This document shows positions 13,699 to 14,012 of a stretch of DNA of 14,012 nucleotides, piece by piece (the stretch's first letter is position 1; the number at the start of each line of letters is the position of its first letter). Source of the DNA: VRUE01 sp040901495 (GTDB taxonomy: Bacteria > Actinomycetota > Thermoleophilia > Solirubrobacterales > 70-9); assembly GCA_040901495.1 (NCBI GenBank), contig JBBDYO010000072.1:1-14012 (forward strand), read 5' to 3'. A program made the position numbers and the translations under genes. The notes under the pieces were generated by a model. It worked only from the letters and a program-made list of their open reading frames with translations. It had not been told where the DNA came from and did no database searches.

Positions 13699-14012
13699 AT
13701 GGCAACCGTTGAGGTGCAGGGTGTCGAGGGGATGCAGTCGCTGCTCGGGCAGGAGATCGGCCCGAGCGAGTGGCGCACCGTCACCCAGGAGGACATCGAT
13801 ACCTTTGCCAGGCTCTCAGGCGACGACCAGTGGATTCACGTCGACGTTGAGCGGGCAAAGAGCGAGAGCCCGTTCGGCACGACCATCGCCCACGGCAACC
13901 TGACCCTCTCGCTGGTCGACGGGTTCCGCAAAGAGATGATCTCCTCCACCGGCTTCGCGCTTGGCGTCAACTACGGCTGGAACAAGATCCGCTTCCCGGC
14001 CCCGGTGCCGGT
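13699..14012 (+). CDS. MaoC-family (R)-specific enoyl-CoA hydratase (5' part)
   Basis: The first 104 residues of a MaoC/hot-dog-fold hydratase, cut off by the window end. The pattern TVTQEDIDTFARLSGDDQWIHVD (27-49) contains the catalytic Asp/His pair (D42 and H47, five apart as in PhaJ-type hydratases). SPFGTTIAHGNLTLSL (57-72) is the next family hallmark, and GVNYGWNKIRFPAPVP (89-104) begins the segment that continues beyond the edge. Such enzymes hydrate trans-2-enoyl-CoA to (R)-3-hydroxyacyl-CoA, in fatty-acid breakdown or polyester/polyketide supply; single-domain forms are about 150 aa. ATG 13699 fits the family start and follows a -10-like hexamer. There is no functional link to the preceding genes. 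Confidence 0.9.
   Translation, partial: MATVEVQGVEGMQSLLGQEIGPSEWRTVTQEDIDTFARLSGDDQWIHVDVERAKSESPFGTTIAHGNLTLSLVDGFRKEMISSTGFALGVNYGWNKIRFPAPVP

Noticed and set aside
12297..13796. 499-codon minus-strand frame across vapC, the protease and the MaoC start
   Set aside because: Antisense to three recognisable genes, with no family features; a GC-driven shadow.
1..14012. tRNA, rRNA, CRISPR, IS elements or riboswitches
   Set aside because: No repeat-spacer pattern, transposase frame, terminal inverted repeats or RNA-gene signature was seen by eye; a covariance-model scan was not possible.

Overview
The window is high-GC bacterial DNA (roughly two thirds G+C by eye). Genes are densely packed, all on the + strand, with many GTG/TTG starts and several very short or absent leaders. 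Gene content points to an actinobacterium, most likely of the Thermoleophilia/Solirubrobacterales kind. The clues are PHP-glycosyltransferase proteins, Rv3654c-type TadE-like proteins, a C-x10-C-V Lys-rich repeat in an exported protein, and PiT with DUF47. This placement is inferred from content, not from a marker gene. No gap exceeds about 110 bases; no RNA gene, CRISPR array, IS element or replication origin was seen.

Region 1 (1-8679) is a phosphate/polyphosphate block: the 3' end of phoU, a short Ppx/GppA exopolyphosphatase, a CHAD domain split over two genes that overlap by ATGA, a 1464-aa PHP + GT4 glycosyltransferase + complete polyphosphate kinase 1 fusion, a DUF47 PhoU-like protein, and a PiT phosphate transporter. 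Together they cover phosphate sensing, import, polyP synthesis, polyP breakdown and polyP-granule binding. The PHP-GT4-PPK1 fusion is the most unusual item. Its GT4/PPK1 junction carries a strong hairpin that contains a Shine-Dalgarno-like run and an in-frame TTG, so a separate PPK1 could also be made.

Region 2 (8701-11787) is an envelope block. A small membrane protein is followed by four tightly coupled genes: two TadE-like pseudopilins with G|xxxxE processing motifs, a protein with a degenerate CpaE/TadZ-like P-loop, and a 447-aa protein joining a TadG-like membrane anchor to an M15/VanY D,D-carboxypeptidase and an SLT lytic transglycosylase. The genes overlap by 4 to 8 bases, which suggests one translationally coupled operon for a Tad-type surface structure that carries its own peptidoglycan-cutting enzyme.

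Region 3 (11784-14012) holds a VapBC-type toxin-antitoxin pair with a visible promoter/operator, a secreted metzincin-like protease 9 bases after vapC, and the 5' part of a MaoC-family (R)-hydratase.

Across the window five genes have a TANNNT -10-like hexamer 6 to 10 bases before the start codon and mostly lack a Shine-Dalgarno. This suggests leaderless transcription, so gene boundaries can also be promoter boundaries inside these apparent operons.
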